Assembly (NCBI RefSeq): GCF_001618425.1
Contig: NZ_BDCU01000036.1
Span: 1-64,000 of the forward strand
Direction: 5' to 3'
DNA: 64,000 nucleotides
Source of the DNA: Nocardia fusca NBRC 14340
GTDB lineage: Bacteria > Actinomycetota > Actinomycetes > Mycobacteriales > Mycobacteriaceae
Shown here: positions 8,098 to 16,865 of the stretch, piece after piece
Position numbering within the stretch: position 1 is the stretch's first letter
Layout of the letters: each line of letters opens with the position of its first letter
The notes under the pieces: model-generated
Told to the model about the DNA's origin: nothing
Database searches by the model: none
What the model saw: the letters and a program-made list of their open reading frames with translations, nothing else
Translations under genes and position numbers: made by a program

Positions 8098-8264
8098 ACG
8101 ATCTCGGCCAGACCGGCCTGCGTGAACCCCAGCCGCTTCCGCTCCTCCGCAAGGTGGTAACCCCACTGCTCGGCCATGATCGACCGGCGACGACGCGCGG
8201 CCTCCTCTTCGCCCACACGGCGGCGATAGCCTGCACGATCCCATTTGGAGAGACTACTCATCAC
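8098..8264 (-). pseudogene. Truncated N-terminus of an XRE-type regulator
   Basis: From ATG 8264 (or 8261) the frame gives DRAGYRRRVGEEEAARRR, then WGYHLAEERKRLGFTQAGLA, which is the first half of an XRE helix-turn-helix. Homology stops at about 8098, where the sequence joins the HAD relic of the opposite strand. The GYRRRVGE leader recurs at 45007-45132. The HTH is incomplete, so it cannot bind DNA as a normal XRE protein. Confidence 0.6.
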
Positions 8265-8479
8265 CCTTCCGCCCGGCTCCCTTGTCGGCCCAGGTAACTG
8301 TGTCGGACACTGTCTTTGCCTTCTCCTTCATGCCCACCGTGCACCTAACCTGACTCAGGGTAGGGTCATGCCGTAGATCGCAGACTGCGACCGGCGGCGG
8401 GCGTTCGGATTGCGAAAGGATCCGGCCACACCGGCCGATCCGGGGTGCATCGTGATCGCTACGCGAAACAAGGAGCGTG

Positions 8480-9304
8480 ATGGAGACGATCACTGGAACC
8501 GCTGCCGGCGTCCCCTACACGGCGCTGCCACCCGACGGCGGGGTCGACGCTCCGGCGCCACTGATTGTGACCTGGCACATGCTGGATGCGCCGCGCACCG
8601 ATGCAGCGTTCGCCGCAGCCCTGCCGATGGCCGCGGTGCCGGCCTGGCGGGTCCACTTGGGCATGCCGATGTGTGGCGCCCGGATGGTCGACGGCCGCGT
8701 CGACGCCGTGCTCGAACTCGCCCGCCAGGACGCCTTACTCGCGTTCCTCGCACCGTTCGCGCAGCAGGCTGCCGACGAGTTCCCGGCAGCCCTGGCGGCA
8801 CTTCGCGATCAGCTTCCGGTCGAGGAGGGGCCGGTCAGCATTCTCGGCGCCTCGCTCGGCGGCACCGTCGCGCTCCAAGTGCTGTGCGCAGAGTCGATCC
8901 CGATCCGGCACGTCGCGCTCGTGAACCCGGCCGTCCGTATCCGGTCGGTGGTCCCCCTGACCGAGGGCATCGCCGGTCATCCGTACGAATGGACGGCCGA
9001 AGCCGAGCGTGTCGCAGACAGACTGGACTTCGTGGCCCGGGCCGCCGAACTCACCGTTGCGCCGGCGCTGCTGGTCATCAGCGGGGAAGAGGATCACCCC
9101 GACCTTCGCGCCGACGCGGCTGCGCTGGTCGACACCCTGCAGCACCGCTATGCACAGCCGGACAACGCCGAATTGGTCTCCGTGCCGAATCTCGCGCACC
9201 CGCTGGCCGACGAACCGGGTCTCGAACCGGCGCCACAGCGCCTTGAAGCGAAGGCGGTCGACGACATCCTGACGCAGTGGTTTCGCCGGCAGCTCATCTC
9301 CTAG
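8480..9304 (+). CDS. Alpha/beta hydrolase
   Basis: 274 residues from ATG 8480, preceded by AAGGAG; GTG 8477 is an alternative. The nucleophile elbow is GASLGG near residue 126 (Ser). An acid candidate lies in SGEEDHPD near 203 and the catalytic His in NLAHPLAD near 238, in the canonical order. The oxyanion strand LIVTWHMLDAP is near residue 30. No signal peptide, so cytoplasmic. Substrate unknown; esterase or peptidase-like activity is possible. Single-gene unit between relics and a convergent operon. Confidence 0.85.
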   Translation: METITGTAAGVPYTALPPDGGVDAPAPLIVTWHMLDAPRTDAAFAAALPMAAVPAWRVHLGMPMCGARMVDGRVDAVLELARQDALLAFLAPFAQQAADEFPAALAALRDQLPVEEGPVSILGASLGGTVALQVLCAESIPIRHVALVNPAVRIRSVVPLTEGIAGHPYEWTAEAERVADRLDFVARAAELTVAPALLVISGEEDHPDLRADAAALVDTLQHRYAQPDNAELVSVPNLAHPLADEPGLEPAPQRLEAKAVDDILTQWFRRQLIS

Positions 9305-9416
9305 ACGTCGACCGGCACCGCCGACTGTGGTTCTGTCGGTGATACCTCATTCGGCCGCTCCGGCCGCGACTACACCCCAGTCCCTGGGAGTAGGTCATCT
9401 GTCGAGGGATCCGCGA

Positions 9417-9890
9417 TCACGGCCGATGGCGGAAGCTGATGCGCATCAGCCGACTGTCGGCCCAGTCTTCGAGCCGAGTCGGCCGGATGGTGCCGGGGTC
9501 GTGGGGCTGATCGAGATCCGCCACGATCTCCGCCAGTACGCCCCGACGTTCAGCTGGGTCGGTGACAGGCGTCGCCCGTGCAGGCAGATCTGCACGGATC
9601 CCGTTCTCGAGGTGGAAGGTGAAGTCGGGATCGGCGAGAAGGTTCGCATGCCAGTCGGTCGCGGCACCGCCGGCGCCGCTACACAGGTAAGTGTTGCCAG
9701 CAGCTCGGTAGAAGCAGATCTCGATGCGGCGTGCTCGGCCGGTGCGGCGTCCCAGCGTCGTGATGTCGATGATCCGTTCTCTGGTGCTTGCGGGGGTGAT
9801 CTCGATGGCTCGTCGGATGTGGTCGGGCAGGTGGGATAAAGACGCATCCCGTGCGGAGTCGTTCGACCCGGTCGTGTCTGCGGTGCTCAT
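9417..9890 (-). CDS. Deazaflavin (F420)-dependent nitroreductase-family protein
   Basis: 157 residues from ATG 9890, which overlaps the stop of the upstream SDR gene (ATGA), so the two are translationally coupled. The pattern IDITTLGRRTGRARRIEICF, then YRAAGNTYLCSGAG, DWHANLLADPDFTFHL and a C-terminal RISFRHRP fits the Ddn/split-barrel family known for F420H2-linked reductions in mycobacteria and nocardiae. No membrane segment. Co-expression with an NAD(P)-type dehydrogenase and a divergent TetR gene suggests a small detoxification or lipid-modifying pathway. Confidence 0.8.
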   Translation of the reverse strand: MSTADTTGSNDSARDASLSHLPDHIRRAIEITPASTRERIIDITTLGRRTGRARRIEICFYRAAGNTYLCSGAGGAATDWHANLLADPDFTFHLENGIRADLPARATPVTDPAERRGVLAEIVADLDQPHDPGTIRPTRLEDWADSRLMRISFRHRP

Positions 9891-10666
9891 GCGGCCTCGG
9901 CCTGGAGGGCAGGGCCGAGGAGGAGCCCACCGTCGATGACGTACTCCGACCCCGTGATGAAAGACGCGTCCGATGACGTGAGGAACAGGAGAAGCCGGGT
10001 GACGTCGGTCGGCTCCCCGAGCCGGGGGATGGCGAACGGCGCGGGTGAGTAGAAGTCCGCGATCGCCGCGGTGGCGCCGGCTGCTGGTTCGTGGATGAAG
10101 GGGGTCGCGATCACCCCGGGGTGGATGGTGTTCACCCGGATGTTGTCGCGGCCGAGCTCGAGTGCTGCCGTTCGGGTGAGTCCTCGCACGGCCCATTTAC
10201 TGGCGACGTACGGCGCGTAGTGTGCCGTCCCGCCCAGGCCCATGGTCGAGGCGATGTTGACGATGGTTCCCCCTGCTGCGCGACGCAGAGCGGGGGCTGC
10301 GACCTTGATGCCGAGGAAGGTTCCGGTGAGGTTGACGTCGAGGATGCGCGACCACGTGGCCTGGTCCGTGTTTTCGATTGTTGCAGGCGGGTTTTGCACG
10401 CCCGCGTTGTTGACGAGCACGTTCAGGGCGCCGAAGGCGCTTTCGGCGGCTTGCACAGCGGTGGACCACGAGCTTTCGTCCCTGACGTCGAGGCGGGTGA
10501 AGCGAGCGCGGGTCCCGAGCTCGTCGGCGAGCGCGGCGCCACGTTCGGCGTCGGTGCCGCCGATCACCACGTTCGCCCCCTCCGCGTGAAAGGCGCGCAC
10601 GTGGCTCGCGCCCTGGCCGCCGGTCCCACCGGTCACGAGCACGGTCTGGTTGTCGAAGCGGGGCAT
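9887..10666 (-). CDS. Short-chain dehydrogenase/reductase
   Basis: 259 residues of classical SDR type. The NAD(P) motif TGGTGGQG is near residue 12, NNAG near 88, the catalytic Ser in NIASTMG, and YVASK carries the catalytic Tyr and Lys near 155-159. An HPG motif after the active site and a terminal VIDGG are typical. Oxidises or reduces an alcohol/ketone; substrate unknown (3-oxoacyl- or hydroxysteroid-type). First gene of a two-gene operon with the F420-family protein and divergent from TetR 10812. Confidence 0.9.
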   Translation of the reverse strand: MPRFDNQTVLVTGGTGGQGASHVRAFHAEGANVVIGGTDAERGAALADELGTRARFTRLDVRDESSWSTAVQAAESAFGALNVLVNNAGVQNPPATIENTDQATWSRILDVNLTGTFLGIKVAAPALRRAAGGTIVNIASTMGLGGTAHYAPYVASKWAVRGLTRTAALELGRDNIRVNTIHPGVIATPFIHEPAAGATAAIADFYSPAPFAIPRLGEPTDVTRLLLFLTSSDASFITGSEYVIDGGLLLGPALQAEAA

Positions 10667-10726
10667 CAGGTGTTCCTTCGGTACGTGGGTGGATGACCGG
10701 GATCACCAGTGATGAACGGCGGCCAG

Positions 10727-10748
10727 TGGTGAGTCGGGCGACTCACCA
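10727..10748. promoter_or_regulatory. Perfect 10+2+10 palindrome, TetR operator 1
   Basis: TGGTGAGTCG at 10727-10736, GG, then CGACTCACCA at 10739-10748: exact inverted repeat between the divergent SDR and TetR genes. It matches operator 2 at 10776 in 17 of 22 positions. The most likely binding site of the TetR protein encoded at 10812. Confidence 0.8.
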
Positions 10749-10775
10749 TCTCCTCTGACACTAGGTCAGCGGCAG

Positions 10776-10797
10776 TGGCGAGTCAAGCCACTCACCT
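10776..10797. promoter_or_regulatory. TetR operator 2 (imperfect copy)
   Basis: TGGCGAGTCA / AGCCACTCACCT at 10776-10797 repeats operator 1 with five changes, 49 bases away from its start and 15 bases before the TetR ATG. Suggests autoregulation of the regulator and control of the divergent SDR operon. Confidence 0.7.
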
Positions 10798-10811
10798 CCT
10801 ATGCTTGGCCC

Positions 10812-11522
10812 ATGAGCAGGGTCGTGACGACGTACCACCAGCGCGTCGCCCAGGAGAAGCGCGCGCAGATCGTGACGGCCGCGACCGCACTGTTCCTCGA
10901 GTTGGGCTACGACCGGACGTCGCTGGCGCGGATCGCAGAGCGCTCCGGCGTTTCGCGGGCCACCTTGTTCAAACAGTTTCCGAGCAAAGCTGCCCTGTTC
11001 GACGCCATCGTGACCGAGTCCTGGTCGACCGCTGCCGAGGAGGATCCTCCGCCGGCAGGCAACATCGTCGACGGGCTCAGCATCATCGGCCGCCGTTACG
11101 CCGAACTGTTGAGCCGGCCCCAGATGACCGACCTGTTCAGGATCGTCATCGCCGAGCTACCGCGGTTCCCGGAGCTGGCCCATGCGCAGTTCTCGCACGG
11201 GAAGATGCCCTACTTCGAGTCCGTACGCAGCTACCTCCTGGCCGAGCATGAGGCGGGAACGGTGCGAGTCGAGGACGTGGACCTCGCAGCCACCCAATTC
11301 CTGGGCATGATCTCCAACTACGTCTTCTGGCCGACACTCCTGGTGCCGGGCTGGGAGGTGAGCGCCGAACGCGTCGCTCAGGTAGTCGACGAGGCCGTCC
11401 GCACCATTGCCGCCCGGTACGCCGCAACTAAACAAGGGCGTCCACCAACGACTGAGTCCCGCCGTCCGCAACAGAGTCACTCTCTGCGGTCAGAGCCGCT
11501 CCAGCGCGGTGATCCCCAGTAG
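10812..11522 (+). CDS. TetR-family repressor
   Basis: 236 residues. The N-terminal HTH is clear: IVTAATALFLELGYDRTSLA, RIAERSGVSRATLFKQFPSK, residues about 18-65. The C-terminal ligand/dimer domain contains FRIVIAELPRFPELA as in many TetR regulators of actinobacterial efflux or degradation genes. The last 30 residues (TESRRPQQSHSLRSEP) look non-conserved and run over the opposite-strand relic, so the native C-terminus may be altered. Divergent from SDR/F420 operon with two palindromes between them. Confidence 0.9.
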   Translation: MSRVVTTYHQRVAQEKRAQIVTAATALFLELGYDRTSLARIAERSGVSRATLFKQFPSKAALFDAIVTESWSTAAEEDPPPAGNIVDGLSIIGRRYAELLSRPQMTDLFRIVIAELPRFPELAHAQFSHGKMPYFESVRSYLLAEHEAGTVRVEDVDLAATQFLGMISNYVFWPTLLVPGWEVSAERVAQVVDEAVRTIAARYAATKQGRPPTTESRRPQQSHSLRSEPLQRGDPQ

Positions 11523-11600
11523 TCCGAGACCGTAGCCGAGGGGTCGGGCGATCAGCTGGGACAGGGCGAGGCGGTTGCTGCGGACCCCTGCTTCGAACTC
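11490..11600 (-). pseudogene. Possible relic of an arginyl-tRNA synthetase 3' end
   Basis: The minus frame ending at the TGA 11490-11492 reads NRLALSQLIARPL then GYGLGLLGITALERL at its C-terminus. This fits the last 30 residues of ArgS proteins (pattern RLAL...L..GL.LLGI.A.ERL). Upstream of about 11600 the frame loses resemblance. No KMSK or HIGH region is present here, so at most a terminal fragment survives. Confidence 0.4.
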
Positions 11601-11860
11601 CGGCTCATCCTCCACCATCGCCACCACACAGGTCCTCTGACAACCGACGAGGCCATCCGCCTCCGGCGTCAACTCGACGGATCCGACGGCAAACACCTCG
11701 ATGGCGCGCTCTATCCGAAGCTGGCGGACAACGCCATCCGCCGCGCGAAATCCCTGCGCAAGAAGCACCAGCAGGAGAGCACGGAGACTACGACAACCCC
11801 TCGTCCTCATTCGACCAGTTGGTAACCCATATCCGCCAGGTGGCGAAGACCAAAAAGTGA
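11560..11860 (+). pseudogene. Frameshifted fragment of an unrecognised gene
   Basis: Plus-strand frames give LTTDEAIRLRRQLDGSDGKH and LYPKLADNAIRRAKSLRKKH, then after a frame change near 11780 HGDYDNPSSSFDQLVTHIRQ and VAKTKK before the TGA at 11858-11860. The two pieces look like one protein's C-terminus. Family not recognised. The first part overlaps the ArgS-like relic on the other strand, and both cannot be right over the shared 40 bases. Confidence 0.3.
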
Positions 11861-11965
11861 TCGCATCGGTCGGCTCACCGGCACAGCCACCCACTCGGCC
11901 AGGTCCTCACCCATCGACACAACGAAAGGCCATACCGCACAACGTAACTGAGTGCGGCTGGAGCA

Positions 11966-12394
11966 CTAGTCATCGGGAAAGGCGCGGCGGTTTCGCTTGG
12001 TGATGCCGCGGCGCTTCTTCGCGGCGATGCGACGTTCCTTCGCGCCGCGCGAGGGCTTGGTGGCGCGGCGAACGGGCGGAGGGGCGGCAGCGGCGTCACG
12101 CAGTAACGAGGCCAGGCGTTCGCGGGCGGCTGCGCGGTTCTGCAGCTGTGCGCGATGCTCCGAAGCGGCGATCGTGAGCACCCCGTCGACCAGGCGGGTG
12201 GCCAGGCGATCGAGCATCCGGGTGCGCAGCCACTCCGGCACGGAGGGCGAGTTGGTGAGGTCGAACGACAGCTCGACCCGGCTGTCGGTGGTGTTGACGT
12301 GCTGCCCGCCCGGGCCGGACGAGCGTGAGAACCGCTCGCGCAACTCGGATGCGGGTATCACCAGCGTCCGAGTCACGGTCAGGTCTTCTGCCAT
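11966..12394 (-). CDS. arfB: Alternative ribosome-rescue factor / peptidyl-tRNA hydrolase ArfB
   Basis: 142 residues. The release-factor-type GGQ loop is present in SRSSGPGGQHVNTTDSRVEL near residues 25-44, followed by an alpha/beta fold and a basic C-terminal tail (RRATKPSRGAKERRIAAKKR) that inserts in the mRNA channel of stalled ribosomes. Known members (YaeJ) hydrolyse peptidyl-tRNA on non-stop ribosomes in the cytoplasm. Length and architecture are normal. Single-gene unit. Confidence 0.95.
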   Translation of the reverse strand: MAEDLTVTRTLVIPASELRERFSRSSGPGGQHVNTTDSRVELSFDLTNSPSVPEWLRTRMLDRLATRLVDGVLTIAASEHRAQLQNRAAARERLASLLRDAAAAPPPVRRATKPSRGAKERRIAAKKRRGITKRNRRAFPDD

Positions 12395-12704
12395 GATCCG
12401 ACGCCGTCTTTCCGATTCGCGAGTCCACTATCCCAAGTGGCTGAATGGTGACCTTGTCGTTCACGATAGCAACGACCTTGTCTACGGGTAACCAGCAGCA
12501 CGCGGTCATCGCGTTCTCACCGATGCCGCCGACGCCGGACTTGCACGCCTCGCGAAGCTTCGCCCCCGAGGGCCTGTCGGAAGAGCGAGCGGACAGTACG
12601 GTGTCACTCTCGAGTACTACTGAGAAAGTCTCCCGCGGAGTGATGTGACGCGGCTCGGCTCGTTCGTAGTCTCGCCGTACTGCACAACGGCGAGAGGACT
12701 TTCC

Positions 12705-13526
12705 ATGGCCACCCCCATCGAGCGGAAAACGCCGATGCAGCGGTTCCGGGTGCCGGTTCTGCTCGTCGGGACGGTCGTGTTGCTGATCGCCGCCCGGGGG
12801 CTGGACGCGCTCGTTTCGGGTGTGCCTGTGCTGCGTTTCTCCCTCGGGATCGGCGCGGCCGCCGGGGCGATCTTCGCCTACACGTGGCTTTCCCGCCGTG
12901 TCGAGAACCGGGTGGAGGTCACCGAACTGGCCGCCGCGGGGCGGTGGAGCGGGCTCGGGCACGGCGCGCTCATCGGCGCCGTGGCTTTCCTCGCGACGAT
13001 GCTGCTCGCGGTCCTGTTCACCGACGCCGACGTCACCAGTGGCTCGTTCGGGGCCTGCCTGGGCGTGGCCGGCTCGATGGCTTCAGTGGCGGTCACCGAG
13101 GAACTGCTGTTCCGTGGCGTGGTGCACCGCATCCTGGAGGAACGGACCGGCAGCATCGTCGCGATCGCGGTCTCGTCACTGATCTTCGGTCTGACACACT
13201 CGGTCAACAGCAACGCCACGCTATGGGGCACCCTGGCCATCGCGGTCGAAGGCGGCGCGCTGCTGGCCATTGCCTACACCGCCACCCGGTCGCTGTGGCT
13301 GCCGATCGGCCTGCATTTCGCCTGGAACTTCACCGAGTCCGGCGTGTTCGGCACTGCGGTATCCGGCGCTGACGGCGAACCCGGCCTGCTGCGCACCGTC
13401 CTTTCCGGACCGGAGGTGCTTACCGGTGGGGCCTTCGGTCCGGAAGCGAGCCTCTTCGCGCTGCTGTGCTGCCTGGTCCCGGCGGTGTGGCTCCTCCGCA
13501 GTGCGAAGCTGGTCACCCCGCGCTGA
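12705..13526 (+). CDS. CPBP-family intramembrane metalloprotease-like protein
   Basis: 273 residues from ATG 12705, just after GAGAGGACTTTCC; the frame is open from 12645 but the upstream part is not membrane-like. Several hydrophobic spans and the CPBP/CAAX motifs are visible: EELLFRGVVHRILEE (EExxxR) near residue 145, FGLTHSVN, and HFAWNFTE near 208. These supply the metal ligands of the Abi family. Members process or protect membrane-linked peptides; bacteriocin-immunity roles are known in some. Substrate unknown. Confidence 0.85.
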   Translation: MATPIERKTPMQRFRVPVLLVGTVVLLIAARGLDALVSGVPVLRFSLGIGAAAGAIFAYTWLSRRVENRVEVTELAAAGRWSGLGHGALIGAVAFLATMLLAVLFTDADVTSGSFGACLGVAGSMASVAVTEELLFRGVVHRILEERTGSIVAIAVSSLIFGLTHSVNSNATLWGTLAIAVEGGALLAIAYTATRSLWLPIGLHFAWNFTESGVFGTAVSGADGEPGLLRTVLSGPEVLTGGAFGPEASLFALLCCLVPAVWLLRSAKLVTPR

Positions 13527-13553
13527 CCAGTTCACCTCCGGACCTCCCGAATT

Positions 13554-13570
13554 CCTGCCGTCGTGGCAGG
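13554..13570 (+). terminator. Short stem-loop after the CPBP gene
   Basis: CCTGCC at 13554-13559 pairs exactly with GGCAGG at 13565-13570 around the loop GTCGT. It lies 28 bases after the stop. There is no T-tract, so termination is only plausible. Confidence 0.35.
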
Positions 13571-13729
13571 TCCTGTGAGCAGAGCAAGTGTTCGATGACC
13601 CGCAGCCCGGCCCAAGCACCAGCGACCGCAGCATTTCCCTTCGCCCGCTTGGGCGCAAGCAACTCCGCCGGGGCATACGCCGGATGGGATGTGTGAGCAC
13701 TGCGGTCGTCGCCGGATACGGCGCGCTAC

Positions 13730-16240
13730 TCATCCGGGCGTCTGGGCGATCTGCACTATTTCTTGCTCGCGCGTGCGAGAGACGAGGATTCCACGGCCTG
13801 GAGGCAGTTTTGCCGGCCGGACGTCACCCATCACGATTCCCTCGTCGCGGGAACCGCTCATGATCAGTGTTTCTACCGCGAGATTCTTCAACGCACCGAG
13901 AATCGGATCGTAGAGGGCACGGGCGACCCCACCTATCCGGCGCGCGACGATCAGGTGCATCCCGACATCACGGGCCTGGGGCAGGTACTCCAGCAAGGGA
14001 GCCAGCGGGTTGTCGCCACTGGTCGCCACCAGGTCGTAGTCGTCGACCACGAGGTAGATCTCCGGTCCGCGCCACCAGCTGCGCTCGCGCAGTTCCTGGG
14101 GGGTGATCTGCGGACCGGGCAACCGCGACTGCAGTAGGTCTGCCAGATCGCGCATATTGGTTTTGAGACCTTCGGCACCGGTCGCGTAGGCGGCAAGCCG
14201 CTCCGGGGGGACGGCGCCCAGCAGGGTGCGCCGGAAGTCGACCAGGATGAGCGCGGCGTCACTCGGCGTATTGGATTCGGTGATGCCGGCCACGATAGTG
14301 CGCAGCAACGTCGTCTTGCCACATCCCACATCGCCGAAGGCCATGAAATGTGATTCGGCCTCGAAATCGAGGAGAACGGGCTGCAACTCGGATTCACCGA
14401 GGCCAACCACCACTTTGGTCCTCCCGAATCGGATACCGAGATCGCGGGTCGCCGCCAGCACCTGCTCGCGCGGGAGATGCGATGGCAGCATCCGGACTTC
14501 GGGGGCACGCCGGTTGCCGTAGCGGCGGCGTAGCACCTCGGCACCGCGGGCCATCCCGTCGGTCACGGTGCCCGGGTCCGAGTCGGAATCCAGCCTGGGG
14601 AGCGCAACCAGCATGTGCAGTCGATCCGCGGTGATACCACGACCGGGCCGGCCGACGGGCACCTGATGGGCGGTACGCCGGTCCAAGTCGGAGTCGGACG
14701 GATCGCCGAGCCGTAATTCCAGCCGGGTGCCGAGGCGGTCTTTCATCACCGGCCGGATCTCGGCCCACCGGGTGGCCGAGACGATCACGTGGATACCCAC
14801 CGGCAGACCCTGTCCGGCAAGCGCTGTGATCTGCGACTCCAGCAGTTCGAATTCGTCGCGGATCGTCCGCCAGCCGTCGACCACCAGAAACACGTCACCG
14901 AATTGATCGACCGCCGGCGGAGCGCCGGCTTCGAGTGCGGCGATATCGCGCCGCCGGAATTCCGCCATCGATGCGATGCCGAGTTCGGCGAAGCGTTCGC
15001 TGCGCTGCCGCAGCAGAGTGGTCAATGCGGCAATCGTCCGGCGCACCCGGTCGGAGTCGCGCCGATCGGCCACGAAACCGACGTGCGGTATCCCGGCCAG
15101 CCCGGCCATTGTGCCGCCGCCGAAGTCCAGGCAGTAGAACTGCACCTGTTCGGGGGTATAGCGAGCCGCGGCCGCCATGACGATCGTGTGCAGTGTGGTC
15201 GACTTACCCGACTGCGGGCCGCCCACCACCGCGATATTGCCCTGTGCGCCCGACAGGTCGACGGTCAGCACATCACGGCGGTGCTCGTACGGTTTGTCGA
15301 CCACGCCGATCGGTATCGACACCTGGTCATGCCGATTCGCCGGCGGGGACCGATCCGGATCGGGCAGCAACATATCCACCGTCGGGGACTCGTCCAGCGG
15401 CGGCAGCCACAGTCGATGCGACGGCGCGCCATGCCCCGGTATTCGGGCGACAACAGCGTCCAGTACCGATCGCTGCTCGAAGCTCCCGGTGTCCGAGCCC
15501 GGAGCGAGCCGCTCCGGCCCACTCACATACGCAGCCTTGAACCGTAACAACTCGCCGGTACCGGCATTGAGGTAGCCGGAGCCGGGAATACCGGGCAGCT
15601 GATAGGCGTCGGGGGTTCCCAGGACGGCCCGGGACTCGTTGGCCGAGAATGTGCGCAGACCGATTCGGTAGGACAGGTGTGATTCCAGGCCGCGCAGCTT
15701 GCCATCCTCGAGCCGCTGCGAAGCGAGCAGCAGATGCACGTGCAACGACCGGCCGAGCCGGCCGATCATCACGAACAATTCGGCGAAATCAGGTTTCTGC
15801 GTGAGCAACTCGGAGAACTCGTCGACGACGACGAACAGTGCGGGCAGCGGTTCGAGCGGAGCGCCTGCGGCCCTGGCCCTCTCGTAGTCGGCGGCATGGG
15901 CGTATCGACCGGCGGAGCGCAACAGCTCCTGCCGGCGGTTCAACTCCCCGGCCAGGGCATCTTTCAGGCGGTCGATCAGCGCGAGCTCTTCTTCCAGATT
16001 CGAGATCACCGCGGAAACGTGTGGCAGTGAATCCAGGCCACGGAAGGTCGCGCCGCCCTTGAAATCGACCAGCACCAGGTTCAGCGCGTCCGGCGAATGA
16101 GTGGTCAGCAGTGCGAGCACCAGCGTGCGCAAGCAAATCGGCGAAGTCGACATCGGCCTCGACCCGAGGGTATTGCGCATCGGATACCTCCGGCACCTGG
16201 CGATGCCCCCGGATCCGATCAACCAATTCCGCTGCTCCAT
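13730..16240 (-). pseudogene. 5'-truncated EccC-type ATPase of a type VII (ESX) secretion system
   Basis: The frame encodes about 836 residues against roughly 1,300 for full EccC. Missing are the two N-terminal membrane helices and the start of ATPase domain 1 up to and including its Walker A: the family resemblance begins abruptly at LRTLVLALLTTHSPDALNLV, right after where the P-loop should be. What remains is Walker B of D1 (FVVVDEFSELL), complete D2 with P-loop GGPQSGKST near residue 338 and VFLVVDG, and D3 with GDVGCGKTT near 638 and IYLVVDDYDLV. Without anchor and D1 P-loop it cannot be a working motor. No eccB, eccD or WXG100 pair adjoins it. Confidence 0.8.
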
Positions 16241-16389
16241 CGGATATCTCCGACAGAACCAGCAGCTCGGGGTCCAAATCCCGCAGATCGGGCATGGCGA
16301 TTCGAAAGGGCCGCTGTCTGAACAACGCCCAGCCAGGTCCGTCCGGAGGGCGAGCGGCGCGCTCCGGGTGCTGGCGAGAGCCCTCGTCG

Positions 16390-16599
16390 TTGATCGCCAT
16401 ACCCGTCCTTACTGCAGAAGACGTCTCGGACCGGTTACGGCTCAGCACGAGCAGTGCTTACGCCGCCATCGATCGTCTGCACGAGGCCGGAGTGCTGCGC
16501 CCCCTGACGAACCGGAAGCGGGAACAGGTATGGGGCGCCGGTCTCGTCCTCGACGAACTGGACGCACTCGGCGCACGAATCAAGAAGGCAGCAACTTGA
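16390..16599 (+). pseudogene. C-terminal winged-helix relic of a Fic-family protein
   Basis: The frame ending at TGA 16597-16599 reads IAIPVLTAEDVSDRLRLSTS, AYAAIDRLHEAGVLRPLT and REQVWGAGLVLDELDALGAR. This matches the DNA-binding-like tail that follows the Fic domain in actinobacterial Fic/DOC proteins. The AMPylation motif HxFx(D/E)GNGRxxR is not present upstream, where the truncated EccC frame begins on the other strand. Only the last 60-70 residues remain. Confidence 0.6.
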
Positions 16600-16780
16600 A
16601 TCGTTGCCGCGCCGGGTGATCCGCCTTCACTTCGGCTTCGAGGCAATTCCGGGAGGGCAACACCCCCTCGAGCCGGCCACCGGCGTCGAGCACCGCTTGC
16701 GCGAACACCGAATCGGCTCCCCGGGCGATACAGCTGATACTTCCCCTTCCGCTGGTCGTGGGACTCGCCGCACCGCACAC
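16580..16780 (-). pseudogene. Relic of a SLOG-like nucleotide-binding protein
   Basis: The minus frame contains SISCIARGADSVFAQAVLDA followed by GGRLEGVLPSRN and VKADHPA. This resembles the segment 'SxLAxGADxxFAxAVLxxGGxLxVVxP' of actinobacterial SLOG-fold proteins. The N-terminal part and the C-terminal half are missing. Its 3' end overlaps the Fic relic tail to tail. Confidence 0.45.
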
Positions 16781-16865
16781 CTAGCGGAAGAGTAGCGGTT
16801 CCCTATCCACGATCTCGGCCCGCGCGCACGTCGAACTTGTCGGCGGCCACTCGTAGCTTCGTGGA

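Noticed and set aside
16241..16448. Coding part upstream of truncated EccC (DPELLVLSEISDGAAELVDR in another frame)
   Set aside because: Looks somewhat protein-like but does not match the EccC region expected there; left unassigned.
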